A DNA stretch of 64,000 nucleotides from Tragulus kanchil (Eukaryota > Chordata > Mammalia > Artiodactyla > Tragulidae), in assembly GCA_022376925.1 (NCBI GenBank), contig JAIOJX010000005.1, positions 162,319,001 to 162,383,000 on the forward strand, written 5' to 3'. Below the pieces are notes generated by a model. It did no database searches and was not told the origin of the DNA. It saw nothing but the letters and a program-made list of their open reading frames with translations. Position 1 is the stretch's first letter. The number at the start of each line of letters is the position of its first letter. This document shows positions 11,538-23,623 of the stretch, one piece after another. The position numbers were made by a program, and so were the translations under genes.

Positions 11538-12545
11538 CCTGGTGACATTAGTGGTAAAGAACCTGTCTGCCAATACATGAGACATAAGAGATGCATTAAC
11601 TGGGTCAGGAAGATCGGCTGGAGAAGGCAATGGCAACTCTCCAGTATTCTTGTCTGGAGAATCCCATGGACAGAGGAGCCTGGTGGGCTACAGTTCATGG
11701 GGTCTCCAAGAATGTGACACGACTGAAGCAGCATAACATTATATATGTAGTCAACATGAAAGCTTACTGAAGTATATAAAGTAATATTTAATAAATGGAG
11801 AAAACTAGTGCAAGTATATTGCAAGGTTGCAATAGAGTCCCATAAATAGGATGGAAGAAAGGAAGGGGAGGGGGAGTAAAGAAGAGAGAGAGAAAGAGAA
11901 GCTTAACTGATTTCCATTTAAATAGTTAAGACAATTATTATCTATATGATGTTAGTTTTTTTTTAATGAAATAAATATTTACAAAATAATTCTAAACATT
12001 ATCTAAAAAATAAACAAGCAAGAGAGGTTGGAAGCATTTTTTAAAAGCAGAAGGAACTGTTCTGCCAAATTTTAAAATGTGTACTAAAGTTCCAACAATT
12101 AAGTGTTTTATTGGCGGAAGAATTTGCAAACAGATCAATGGAAGAGACTGAGTAAGCTTAGAAAGAAATCTCCAAAATATGTAAGAATTGAGAAGATGAT
12201 AAAGGGAACATCACACCCAAGGGGAAAATAAATGGATGAGTCATCCAATGGAATTTTTATATATAATAAAACTTTAGAAAATATAAGTAAAGATAGGCCA
12301 ATAAGTACTGATTTCAGGATGGTAGAAACACTTCTAAGATCAGCAACGAAAAGTGCCGCAGAAGAAAATCTTGATCTATTAAGCTGCACAGTCTATGTAT
12401 GCATATCATATATAAGCTATACCAAAAATATCACAATTAAAAAAATAAAAGAATGAGACAAACTAAAAAGTATATTTTCAACAAATATGACAAAGTGGTT
12501 AAAAAAAGCCTCATAACTTAAGAGACTCCTACAAATCAGAATGGT
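11538..12545 (+). mobile_element. Bov-tA plus L1 fossil, duplicated copy
   Basis: Second copy of the Bov-tA (11538-11737) and of the L1 segment (11738-12545) produced by duplication C. It is not an independent insertion. Confidence 0.85.
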
Positions 12546-12689
12546 ATGGATAGACCACAGTTTTGTTTAACTGTGCACCTGCTGAGGAACATCTGAGCTT
12601 CCACTCGGTTCCGTAAACACTTAAGTACTAGCTGCACATAAGTAAAAATGTTTATTATTAATAATAAAAATTTGTATTATTCTTAAGAA

Positions 12690-12860
12690 TGAAAAATATA
12701 AAATAAAGACAACTTAGAATTAACATGTCTGACAATAGGAAAAAAATAAGTAAATTATGCCAAATGGACTATTCCAATGTCAATAAAAATTGTGTAATTG
12801 ATATGTTCAATGATCTAGACTCAAAGGCACAAATAGAAAATGATTTTCCCTTTGACACGA
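12690..12860 (+). mobile_element. L1 3' fragment
   Basis: 'acatgtctgacaatagg', 'taagtaaattatgcc' and 'tggactattccaatgtc' follow the L1 3' region in order. It is probably the end of the same old L1 that began at 9790. Confidence 0.6.
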
Positions 12861-13045
12861 TGTTTAGGAAGGGTAAGTCTGATCTCTCCTTGCTTGCCCT
12901 CGAAATCCCCCGGGATCTTTTCAACCTTGTCTCTGCTCACTCTCCCAGCTCAGTGGTGCTTTCCCCACCTCTTTGAAGGAGGCTTGCCTTGGGCTGCCAC
13001 TCCCTCACTTGCAGTCATATGTAGTTCCCCCTGCCCCCATCCTGC

Positions 13046-13291
13046 CTTTTTTGTTTGTATTTATTTTCATTCATCTTTTATTCTTTGGCCTGTGTGGGCC
13101 TCCCATTGCAGTGGCCTCTCTCACTGCAGAGCACTGCTTCTGGGCACACGTGCTCCAGAAGGCTGACTCATTATTGGACACACTGGTCCAGCTGCTCCAC
13201 GGTATGTGGGATCCTCCCGGGCCAGGGATTGAACCAGTGCCCCTTGCACTGCAAGGTGGACTTGATCCACTGGACCACCAGGGAAGCCCCA
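13046..13291 (-). mobile_element. CHR-type SINE
   Basis: Read on the reverse strand it starts GGGGCTTCCCTGGTGGTCCA at 13291 and carries the B-box region 'ggttcaatccctgg'. It ends with the A-rich 'gatgaatgaaaataaatac' tail near 13046. It is the same family as the copies at 3731 and 9221. Confidence 0.88.
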
Positions 13292-13345
13292 GTTAAATGT
13301 CGTTTGATTGGTTCTGGCCAATAGAATGGAAATGAGTTGCTCTAC

Positions 13346-13434
13346 GGGAATGCCTGGAGAATCCGCATGGACAGGGGATCCTGGCAGTCCACAGGGCTGC
13401 AAAGAGTAGGACATGACCAAAGTGACTTAGCACA
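13346..13434 (+). mobile_element. Bov-A fragment
   Basis: Only the distal half of a Bov-tA is present: 'atgcctggagaatccgcatg', 'gcagtccacagggctgc' and 'aggacatgaccaaagtgac'. The tRNA-like head is missing. Confidence 0.75.
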
Positions 13435-14021
13435 GATGGGAATGCCAGAAAATTTATTTAGCTGGGGATGAGCAGTCTCAGTCTCCTTGCTGCCCACCGG
13501 TTCCTACCTTCTTTCTTCCTCCCATCCTGGAATGCTGACGTGATAGAGGGAATTTTCCACCACCATGGACCATGAGGTGACCTTGAGGATGAAAGCGACA
13601 CACCACAATGGGAAGGAGGAGAGGGGCTTCTGCACTGTAACGTCACCATGGGCTTCCCTGACCAATGCTGGGAGGCCTGGCTCCAGACTTTTCTTAAACA
13701 ACCAAGATTTTTACTTTCTCTACTTGATTGCATTTCAATTTAATTCAAAACATGATGAACTACCTCAGTGACTCTGAAAAGTAGACTAGAAAGGTTCAGA
13801 GTGTATTGCTAAATGTTTTACTCCTCTGAAATTAGGGCATTTGGGAGCCTCTAGTAAAGTCAGGTTGAATTTTCCAGCGTTGTGAACACCCTGAGGTGTC
13901 CTCGAGTGAATTTTTGCCAAGGGAAATGATGGCTGCCCAGTGAGAATGGGGGTTGGTGTATGGTGTCCCACAAACATATTCTTTGCGATGTCTCTCTGCT
14001 GTCTGCAATTAAGCAAAAAGC
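13435..14021. other. Unassigned single-copy DNA
   Basis: No gene or repeat recognised. Overlapping open frames on both strands near 13458-13771 have no identifiable protein features. Confidence 0.5.
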
Positions 14022-14039
14022 AAAAGTCTGCCTGCGCCT

Positions 14040-14345
14040 GGGATTTCCCCAGTGGTCCAGTGGTTAAGAATCTGCTTTGTAATGTGGGGGACATGGGTTC
14101 GATCCCTGATCCAGGGAGATCTCACATGCTGCAGAGCAACTAAGTCCAAATACCTCAATTACTGAGCCTGTGTGCTCCCGACCCCATGGGCCACAACTAG
14201 AGAGCCTACACACCAGAACTAGAGAGACATGTACTGCAAGGAAAGATCCCGTGTGATACAAAAAAGATTCCATGTGCCACAACAAAAACCTAAGGCAGCC
14301 AAATAAATAAATATTTTTTTTAAAATAGCAGTTAATATTATAAAA
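14040..14345 (+). mobile_element. CHR-type SINE
   Basis: Starts GGGATTTCCCCAGTGGTCCA, has the B-box region 'ggttcgatccctgatcc', repeated 'cacaactagagagcc'-like units and an A/T-rich tail. The flanks 14022-14033 and 14349-14360 both end in TCTGCCT and look like a target-site duplication. Duplication D begins one base after the right flank. Confidence 0.85.
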
Positions 14346-14361
14346 AAGAAAAATCTGCCTA

Positions 14362-16522
14362 AACTTAAACTTAACATAAAAGATATTTGAATACTCTCTT
14401 CAGCTCCCTTCTGCTTTTAGCTACAGAAGAATTTACCACTATTATTTACAATAGTGATAATTACACAATGCTTAAAATATACTATGTAGTTAAAGTATGC
14501 AATTAAATAATTACCATTTTTTACAAGCTCCTGTGGATCATTCCAGGATAATGAGCAGGGTTAATAATGTCAGAATAAGTCTACTTCATTTCTATGTCCA
14601 TTGCCCAGGCTTTTACCTTTCTGGACTTTGGTATTCTATGAGGGGTTTGAACAAGATGCTCTCAGGAGCCTTTGGGTCTCATGGATCTGACAGTGGAAGC
14701 ATGGCTGATCTGAGCCCTGAGAGAGAGCAAGTCATTTCCACTGGGTCATGGAATTTGACTTAGAAAACTGCCAGAGATCTTTACTACACTGCATAGCACT
14801 TTGTGCTTCCAACACTCAAAATGAGCTCCTTATAGAAAATTGGTTTACGTGGTACCTTTCAACCTTTTCTAGATTACGGCACATATGTTCCATGGAAATA
14901 AACAGAAGAGCCTGCTTGTGGCTGGAGGTGATCAGTTGCCTCTCCCCACACCTGCCTGCTGCCCCCAGGGTCGAGCGGACCAATATGCTGGCACTGTTGT
15001 AACCCATTCATGGCACACCAGAAGTGTTGAATTCAAGGACCAGAAAGTCAAACATTTTACCAGAAAAGTAAATGTTTTCCATATATTTGGTTATCAAACT
15101 CACTTTTTGCTTTGTTTTGCCTACAACACAAGGTCAGGGGCTAAAATCTTATAACAATGCAACTCAGGCTCTGTCTTCTTTGCTTGGACCCCAGAACCAG
15201 GAGCCCTAGAACAGAGAGCAGGGCCCACCTTTCATTCTGGGGGTCCTCAAGCTCAAGGCTGAGTTAGTCTGTCCTGCTGGAAAAGTCTCTGTTCTTCCCC
15301 TTGAGACCAATGACAATCTTCCAATCAAAGGCAAGCCTAGGAGGAGACCTTGAAATAGAGAAACCTACTTATATTCTTTGGATATTGAAAGATGAACTTG
15401 AATTTGTTTGTATCAGGCTAGATTTTATCATCCAGTGACAACTTAAACTTAACATAAAAGATATTTGAATACTCTCTTCAGCTCCCTTCTGCTTTTAGCT
15501 ACAGAAGAATTTACCACTATTATTTACAATAGTGATAATTACACAATGCTTAAAATATACTATGTAGTTAAAGTATGCAATTAAATAATTACCATTTTTT
15601 ACAAGCTCCTGTGGATCATTCCAGGATAATGAGCAGGGTTAATAATGTCAGAATAAGTCTACTTCATTTCTATGTCCATTGCCCAGGCTTTTACCTTTCT
15701 GGACTTTGGTATTCTATGAGGGGTTTGAACAAGATGCTCTCAGGAGCCTTTGGGTCTCATGGATCTGACAGTGGAAGCGTGGCTGATCTGAGCCCTGAGA
15801 GAGAGCAAGTCATTTCCACTGGGTCATGGAATTTGACTTAGAAAACTGCCAGAGATCTTTACTACACTGCATAGCACTTTGTGCTTCCAACACTCAAAAT
15901 GAGCTCCTTATAGAAAATTGGTTTACGTGGTACCTTTCAACCTTTTCTAGATTACGGCACATATGTTCCATGGAAATAAACAGAAGAGCCTGCTTGTGGC
16001 TGGAGGTGATCAGTTGCCTCTCCCCACACCTGCCTGCTGCCCCCAGGGTCGAGCGGACCAATATGCTGGCACTGTTGTAACCCATTCATGGCACACCAGA
16101 AGTGTTGAATTCAAGGACCAGAAAGTCAAACATTTTACCAGAAAAGTAAATGTTTTCCATATATTTGGTTATCAAACTCACTTTTTGCTTTGTTTTTGCC
16201 TACAACACAAGGTCAGGGGCTAAAATCTTATAACAATGCAACTCAGGCTCTGTCTTCTTTGCTTGGACCCCAGAACCAGGAGCCCTAGAACAGAGAGCAG
16301 GGCCCACCTTTCATTCTGGGGGTCCTCAAGCTCAAGGCTGAGTTAGTCTGTCCTGCTGGAAAAGTCTCTGTTCTTCCCCTTGAGACCAATGACAATCTTC
16401 CAATCAAAGGCAAGCCTAGGAGGAGACCTTGAAATAGAGAAAACCTACTTATATTCTTTGGATATTGAAAGATGAACTTGAATTTGTTTGTATCAGGGGC
16501 TAGATTTTATCATCCAGTGACA
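14362..16522. repeat. Tandem duplication D (1.08 kb period)
   Basis: Copy 1 is 14362-15439 and copy 2 is 15440-16522, directly abutting. Copy 1 ends with a shortened G run near 15417 (two fewer than copy 2 near 16497) and has shorter T and A runs near 15117 and 15361. One substitution lies at 14700/15778. The unit holds AT-rich DNA with no recognised repeat. The last 97 bp of copy 2 is also the start of duplication E, so this stretch is present three times. Confidence 0.93.
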
Positions 16523-18779
16523 CTCTTCATGGACTTCACTGTTCTTGAGTAGAGGTAAGAGAGAATGGCCAGGACTGGGATTCTGGAGTTAGGGACCATC
16601 TTTCTAACTCTCGTTCCACCCTTTACTTCACTTTCCAAAGCCTCAGTTTTTTTTCTGTGTGAAAGGAGAATATCTACATTAATAATCATCTATATCAATA
16701 AATGCTTGTACTGTGCTAGGGTCAAGGGATATTTTGATGAACAAAGCTGCACAGGATGTTGCTACATACTGCCCAGAACACCCCCACCCTCTGTGAGAAA
16801 GGACTTGCAGCCCCAGCTGCTGGGGGTGCTGTGGGTAGGGGTCCCTTCATAAGTCATGTCATCACAGAGCTACTAGGCCCCACCTTTCCTAGGGCGGCCA
16901 CCGTGCAATGACTGAGTGAAACCAAAGAATGAAGACCTGGCCATCTCCACTCACATCAGGATTCCGAAGGGCCACTCCAGCCCCAAAGCTCCCAGAAGTT
17001 TCAGACAAGATCAAAGCTTGATGCTCCCTCTGGCCACACCTGCTGCTAATCCCTCCCTTCTACAGGGTTGATTCCAAGAGCCCTCCTGAACTGACATCCT
17101 GTGAGCTAAACCCCATCTCAGAGTCGGTTGCCTGGCAAACCGAACCTCCAACAAAAACAACCTCCCCTCACTCCAGCAACCATCTTGGAGAAAGAAATGA
17201 TAAAGTGATTTCATGAAGACTGTTGGGAAAAGCAAAGGAGATGTGTGTGAAAGCACTTTAGTAGCCCAAAGATACCGTCAACGATATGGGTTTCTTTTTT
17301 TAATGGCATGAAGTGAAATGAAAACCTTTCTCATTTCTTAGAAAGAAAACCTGCTAATTCGCCTCCACTTCCCCATCTTCAAAGGCTCATTCTCAGTAGC
17401 CTGCCTGCCAGGAGTGACCCACCCAGACAGGTGTGGCATCATCCAGGTCCCCCTCTGGGGTCACTTCAGGTACTCCAAGGAAATTTCTTGGCTCATGTCT
17501 GCCAAGTGCCTATCATTAGTGAAGCCCAATTGACCCCACGCCCAGTTGACAACTTTCCAAGTTCCCCAGTGTTATAACCCACTCTGCACCTTGAAATAGA
17601 AAACCTACTTATATTCTTTGGATATTGAAAGATGAACTTGAATTTGTTTGTATCAGGGGCTAGATTTTATCATCCAGTGACACTCTTCATGGACTTCACT
17701 GTTCTTGAGTAGAGGTAAGAGAGAATGGCCAGGACTGGGATTCTGGAGTTAGGGACCATCTTTCTAACTCTCGTTCCACCCTTTACTTCACTTTCCAAAG
17801 CCTCAGTTTTTTTTCTGTGTGAAAGGAGAATATCTACATTAATAATCATCTATATCAATAAATACTTGTACTGTGCTAGGGTCAAGGGATATTTTGATGA
17901 ACAAAGCTGCACAGGATGTTGCTACATACTGCCCAGAACACCCCCACCCTCTGTGAGAAAGGACTTGCAGCCCCAGCTGCTGGGGGTGCTGTGGGTAGGG
18001 GTCCCTTCATAAGTCATGTCATCACAGAGCTACTAGGCCCCACCTTTCCTAGGGCGGCCACCGTGCAATGACTGAGTGAAACCAAAGAATGAAGACCTGG
18101 CCATCTCCACTCACATCAGGATTCCGAAGGGCCACTCCAGCCCCAAAGCTCCCAGAAGTTTCAGACAAGATCAAAGCTTGATGCTCCCTCTGGCCACACC
18201 TGCTGCTAATCCCTCCCTTCTACAGGGTTGATTCCAAGAGCCCTCCTGAACTGACATCCTGTGAGCTAAACCCCATCTCAGAGTCGGTTGCCTGGCAAAC
18301 CGAACCTCCAACAAAAACAACCTCCCCTCACTCCAGCAACCATCTTGGAGAAAGAAATGATAAAGTGATTTCATGAAGACTGTTGGGAAAAGCAAAGGAG
18401 ATGTGTGTGAAAGCACTTTAGTAGCCCAAAGATACCGTCAACGATATGGGTTTCTTTTTTTAATGGCATGAAGTGAAATGAAAACCTTTCTCATTTCTTA
18501 GAAAGAAAACCTGCTAATTCGCCTCCACTTCCCCATCTTCAAAGGCTCATTCTCAGTAGCCTGCCTGCCAGGAGTGACCCACCCAGACAGGTGTGGCATC
18601 ATCCAGGTCCCCCTCTGGGGTCACTTCAGGTACTCCAAGGAAATTTCTTGGCTCATGTCTGCCAAGTGCCTATCATTAGTGAAGCCCAATTACAGAAGCC
18701 ACAGAAAAAGAGAGGGCCGCCTGACCCCACGCCCAGTTGACAACTTTCCAAGTTCCCCAGTGTTATAACCCACTCTGCA
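16426..18779. repeat. Tandem duplication E (1.16 kb period)
   Basis: Copy 1 is 16426-17587 and copy 2 is 17588-18779. Copy 1 lacks a 31 bp segment that copy 2 has at 18691-18721; the gap is at 17530/17531. The third copy (in F, near 19803-19833) also has the segment, so the loss is specific to the junction end of copy 1. Copy 2 lacks two bases near its start. A weak MIR-like stretch lies at 16580-16690. No gene is seen. Confidence 0.93.
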
Positions 18780-20825
18780 GAGGCATCCTCGGCTCCAAAC
18801 CACTAATGAACTCCTTCTAGCTCCAGGTTTAATTAGTTTTCATTGCAATATTAATGATCCTAACAAACCATTTCAACTTTCCTGTTGCACAGCTGGAATT
18901 CTTTTATTTGGCATTTGGTCTCCTTATAAGAAAATCCCACACGCATCCTCCTCCCCGCCTGCCCCATCAAGAGGGAATAAGCTCACATTCTTATTTTCCT
19001 TATCACTTTGGCCAGCCCAGGGACAGTAGCTTTAATAATTTTGAAACTGGGAGCATTAAACACATCACAAACTACCATACAAATAACATATAATATAACT
19101 CCAGGATTTTAATTACAGTGACTAATATATGTACCAATCCTAAAATCTCTATAGTACCATTAGGTCACACGCATGGACATTATGGGGAGGTTTAAAATTT
19201 GCAGAAGGTATGTCATTAGTTGATCCAAGACCTTCTAGATGTAGAGGTCTCGCCTGGGGCTCAGAATTCATTTGTTGGGCACTTGGAATTACTCTGCCAG
19301 AAGCAACACTGTTTTCGCTAGTGACTGTGAAAAAGGACTAAACACTGCTACCAGTTCATATTGGTTTGTGTTGAAGGTAGGCTTGCTGCATGACTGAATG
19401 ATTAGGCATTTGGAACAATTAGGATTCCAGAGGTTCTTTCCTTTCTCTGCCTTTCCAAAGCAAGAGAGAAGCAACAGTAAACAGACATATGATGAAACTA
19501 TTTCCTGTCTGCTTCTGAAAATCCTCCACCCAGCCTTAATGGAAATTGATCTGGATTTGCATGAGGATGCACTGGATTGGGGGTACAGTGTTCTTTGAGC
19601 CAGAGATCTGAATTTGGGTGGACCTTGTGGGTGATGACTGGTGGAAACGGAGTTAAGTCCCCCAGTGGGCCTCCAAAGAAAGACAAACAGCCTGTGTGCT
19701 AAGTCCAAGGAAAAATGGGGTGACAGTGTTCTTTTAGCAACTCCCCTTAAGGAAATTTCTTGGCTCATGTCTGCCAAGTGCCTATCATTAGTGAAGCCCA
19801 ATTACAGAAGCCACAGAAAAAGAGAGGGCCGCCTGACCCCACGCCCAGTTGACAACTTTCCAAGTTCCCCAGTGTTATAACCCACTCTGCAGAGGCATCC
19901 TCGGCTCCAAACCACTAATGAACTCCTTCTAGCTCCAGGTTTAATTAGTTTTCATTGCAATATTAATGATCCTAACAAACCATTTCAACTTTCCTGTTGC
20001 ACAGCTGGAATTCTTTTATTTGGCATTTGGTCTCCTTATAAGAAAATCCCACACGCATCCTCCTCCCCGCCTGCCCCATCAAGAGGGAATAAGCTCACAT
20101 TCTTATTTTCCTTATCACTTTGGCCAGCCCAGGGACAGTAGCTTTAATAATTTTGAAACTGGGAGCATTAAACACATCACAAACTACCATACAAATAACA
20201 TATAATATAACTCCAGGATTTTAATTACAGTGACTAATATATGTACCAATCCTAAAATCTCTATAGTACCATTAGGTCACACGCATGGACATTATGGGGA
20301 GGTTTAAAATTTGCAGAAGGTATGTCATTAGTTGATCCAAGACCTTCTAGATGTAGAGGTCTCGCCTGGGGCTCAGAATTCATTTGTTGGGCACTTGGAA
20401 TTACTCTGCCAGAAGCAACACTGTTTTCGCTAGTGACTGTGAAAAAGGACTAAACACTGCTACCAGTTCATATTGGTTTGTGTTGAAGGTAGGCTTGCTG
20501 CATGACTGAATGATTAGGCATTTGGAACAATTAGGATTCCAGAGGTTCTTTCCTTTCTCTGCCTTTCCAAAGCAAGAGAGAAGCAACAGTAAACAGACAT
20601 ATGATGAAACTATTTCCTGTCTGCTTCTGAAAATCCTCCACCCAGCCTTAATGGAAATTGATCTGGATTTGCATGAGGATGCACTGGATTGGGGGTACAG
20701 TGTTCTTTGAGCCAGAGATCTGAATTTGGGTGGACCTTGTGGGTGATGACTGGTGGAAACGGAGTTAAGTCCCCCAGTGGGCCTCTCCAAAGAAAGACAA
20801 ACAGCCTGTGTGCTAAGTCCAAGGA
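18637..20825. repeat. Tandem duplication F (1.11 kb period)
   Basis: Copy 1 is 18637-19711 and copy 2 is 19749-20825, with a 37 bp spacer. Copy 1 lacks a CT near its end (19672 against 20786). The first 143 bp is shared with the end of duplication E, so D, E and F form a chain of overlapping pieces. The unit contains AT-rich, repeat-free DNA with two TAATTA sites (18830 and 19110 in copy 1). Confidence 0.93.
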
Positions 20826-21009
20826 CACACAATGAACTCAGGTTCAGCTCAGCCAGCATCAATCGCCCAGTGGCCATGCTACGTGGGGAAGAAGGCTGAG
20901 CTTGTGTTGAGTGTCCAAGCTCAGAGATGCAGTCGATGTGACTTGGTCTCAGCGGACACCAGGGAGGGAGTAAGAAACAGAGAGGCAAACTGGCCAGAAA
21001 GATGGAACA

Positions 21010-21213
21010 CAACTAAGTGGAATTTATTCCAAGTACACAAGGGTTATTTAACACTCAAAAATCTCACTGTATCAATGCTAATTCACCATATCAATAGGCT
21101 AAAGAAGAAAAATCATATGATCATACTTATAGAACAGGACAAAGATTTGACAAAACCCAACACCTGTATAGGATAATTTTAAAAAAGAAAAATCTCCCAG
21201 TAAGCTAGAAATA
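21010..21213 (+). mobile_element. L1 ORF2 fragment
   Basis: Matches the L1 ORF2 order: 'gtggaatttattccaag', 'tcaatgctaattcaccatat', 'aatcatatgatcatac' and 'gacaaaacccaacacc'. It is truncated and carries stops. A Bov-tA follows at once. Confidence 0.8.
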
Positions 21214-21430
21214 GGGAACTCCCCAGGTGACTCAGTAGTAAAGAATTCGCCTGCCAAAGCAGGAGATGCAAGAGACACGGGCTTGATCCCTGGGTCAGAA
21301 AGATCCTCTGGAGAAGGAAATGGCAACCCACTCCAGTATTCTTGCCTGGAAAATTCCGTGGACAGAGGAGCCTGGTGCACTGCCATCCATGGGGTCACGG
21401 AGTGGGACATGCTGAGCAACTGAGCACATG
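21214..21430 (+). mobile_element. Bov-tA SINE
   Basis: Full-length: head 'ccccaggtgactcagtag', 'gggcttgatccctgggtc', 'ccagtattcttgcctgg', 'ccatggggtcacggagtgg' and a Bov-A tail ending near 'gagcacatgc'. Confidence 0.92.
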
Positions 21431-21504
21431 CATTCCCCAGGCCGTCTCCTCCACGGTGGGAGGCGATCCCACTCAGTCTCGCGCACACCTCGGTGCTCTG
21501 CACA

Positions 21505-21640
21505 GAGTCACTCACAGAAGCTCCACAGCTAAGAACGTGAAGCCCAGAGAAGTGCAGGGATCTGCTCGAGGTCACACAGGCAATTCAGTCCCAGTCACCG
21601 GCTCCAGAGCTTGGACTCCAGACCATGATCCCCTTCTTTC
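21505..21640 (-). mobile_element. MIR SINE
   Basis: Shows the antisense MIR signature 'gaagcccagagaagtgcagg' followed by 'gaggtcacacaggcaattc' and 'ctccagagcttggactcc'. Confidence 0.65.
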
Positions 21641-21734
21641 CCCACAGAAGTGTGGTCTGGGGGTGCTGTGCTCCCTGCATGGTTCCGGAAGAAGTTCAGA
21701 AGCTGTGGTGTTGTTATGGGAAGTTCAAGGTGCC

Positions 21735-21905
21735 AGAGCAATACAGAGAAGGGAGATGGGGGCCATGGGGAGGGAAGGGGACAGGAGAGGGGAGAAATAG
21801 TGAGAAGATGGAGAGTGAAGAGAGGGAGGAGAGCGGTGCAGAGAAAGGAGAGACTAGGAAAGGAGGCAGGACAGAGGGAGAGGAGGCGGGGAAGGGCTGG
21901 CAGCT
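21735..21905. repeat. Polypurine low-complexity tract
   Basis: About 170 bp of nearly pure G/A on the plus strand, with few pyrimidines. It explains the lysine/glutamate/arginine-rich forward frames and the serine/leucine-rich reverse frames here, which are not genes. Confidence 0.8.
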
Positions 21906-23024
21906 TGAGCAGGGTGCATGGGCGCTGGAACACAGGGCGAGAAAGAGGAGTGGTGGTCCCTGAGGCTGCCATGTGGCCATGTGGGCAGGGCTGATATGGG
22001 CAGGGCTAATGTGGACTAGGCTCCAGCAGGGGTGAGGAATCATCAACACACTGTGGCCAGGAATGTGACAAAACCAGAGCCCACCCTGGCGTGGGCGCTG
22101 TGAGAAGCGGGCTTAGGGCAGGCAGTCTGGGGCAGCAAGAGAGGCCAGGAAACAGCTGCAGGGACCCAGGGGAGCAAAGGAATGGCCCAAGCCGGGGACA
22201 CGAGGGAGAGGTTAAGACACGGGAGGACTCAGCGCAAGGGAGAGCGGAGTAAAAAGATCCAGGCTTCTGCACGTGGTGGATGGTGGGCCTCCCATCCCCA
22301 AATCCAAACAAGCATTTAACGAGTGCCTGCTGTGTGCCAGGCCCTGGACCAGGCCCTTGAGATCGAATCTAGCTTTGTCACTAGAACAGGGTCTCCAGAC
22401 AGGTCTGTCCCTCCTCATATGGCCCAGGAGGAAGCCTCGGGGCGTTCCCGGGGGCAGTGAGCACAGCAGGGCCAGACCCAGGCGGTCTGTGGAACTGCAG
22501 ACTTCGTGTTCTTCCCATGCGCCATGGAATTACACACAGGTCATTTCACTCGTCAAAGAGCATGACACCGTGACAGCTGACCAGGCTCTGTGAGTGTCAC
22601 AGAGGCCGAGCGCCAAGCTACCAATCACTCCACGTCACCACGAAAGCCAAAATAACCAGCGTCTATGTGTGGTCTGCTTACTCCAGCTGTCTTAGCTCAA
22701 CCGGATCTATTGACGATGCACTAAGCCAGCTGATAGCTGGGTGCCGACCCACGCACTCAGCCAAGACGGAGAGGACGACTCGCAACTTGTTTCTGAGCCC
22801 TCGGCTTTGCCGGAGAGAGTCCATGCCTAACGTCTCCTTCCAAAGCTGCAGGATTTACATGGCCCTGGGGTGAGGAGGGGGTTGGTCAGCAGAGCCTCAG
22901 GCACCCCAAAAGTCTGCCTCTGTAACAAGTCCCTTCTCTCAGACTTCCTCATTTGACCCACCTGTTGACGGCCATCTCAATAAATTTCATTCATGATAGG
23001 AAACTCCAGTGGCTGCAGGCTGGC
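21906..23024. other. GC-richer DNA without a recognised gene
   Basis: The only repeat-like text is 22309-22350 ('tgcctgctgtgtgccaggcc'), a MIR/L2-type end. Open frames on both strands overlap each other and carry no recognisable domain. Confidence 0.5.
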
Positions 23025-23440
23025 CCCTTAAAGATATGACTGTGTCTAAATCCTGAAGCCTATGAATATGGACTTCCTTAGAAAAACAGTTTCTGCAGAT
23101 AGAATTCAGGATCCTGTGCTGAGCAGAAAGTCCTGTCGTGTCCTGGTCAATGATGTGTGTCCTTTTATAAGAGAAAAAGACATTTGAGACAAAGAGAAGA
23201 GAAGGAGGCAATGCGACTGTGCGAGTTGGAGAGGTGTATCCACAAACCAAGGCACGAAGGGGGCCTCTAGAAGCTGGAAGAAGCAAGGAGGGCCCCTCCC
23301 CTAGGACCTTCAAACAGAGCAATCCTGCCAACACCTTGATTTCAGCCTTCAGGCCTCCAGAACTGTGAAACAATGAATGTTTGTTGTCTAAGCCACCCCG
23401 TGTGTGGTCATTTGTTGGAGCAGCTGCAGGAAAGTAGTCG
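23025..23440 (+). mobile_element. MLT1-family LTR (ERVL-MaLR)
   Basis: Contains 'cctatgaatatggacttcc', 'tccttttataagag', 'caacaccttgatttcagcc', 'cctccagaactgtgaaac' and 'tgtctaagccaccccgtg' in MLT1 order. A solitary LTR. The 242-residue reverse frame across 22987-23715 is largely antisense to this LTR and is rejected as a gene. Confidence 0.85.
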
Positions 23441-23623
23441 GCAGGCCAACTTGTACCTCTGATGGTCCAGCTTGCATTGCTATTTGCAGGAGAATCTGTG
23501 ATCTCATCCCTCAGGCCCACGAGCCGGACGGGTCCTGCGCTGCCCTTGGCTGCAAGGGAATCCCGAGGTTGCATCTGCCTCCTGGGTGTGGAGCCCCGGG
23601 CTGGAGCAGGATGAGAAGTGGGC

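Larger units (their letters stand above)
10406..12613. repeat. Tandem duplication C (1.12 kb period)
   Basis: Copy 1 is about 10406-11488 and copy 2 about 11538-12613. The first 110 bases of copy 2 are damaged relative to copy 1: several bases are missing from its tRNA-like part near 11596 and two near 11637. The rest is nearly identical. A 49 bp spacer (11489-11537) separates the copies. Both contain the Bov-tA head-to-tail and the following L1 fossil. Confidence 0.92.

Noticed and set aside
21625..22049. Charged forward frames and serine/leucine-rich reverse frames of 110-125 residues
   Set aside because: They are translations of a polypurine tract and its flanks, with frames open in several phases at once.
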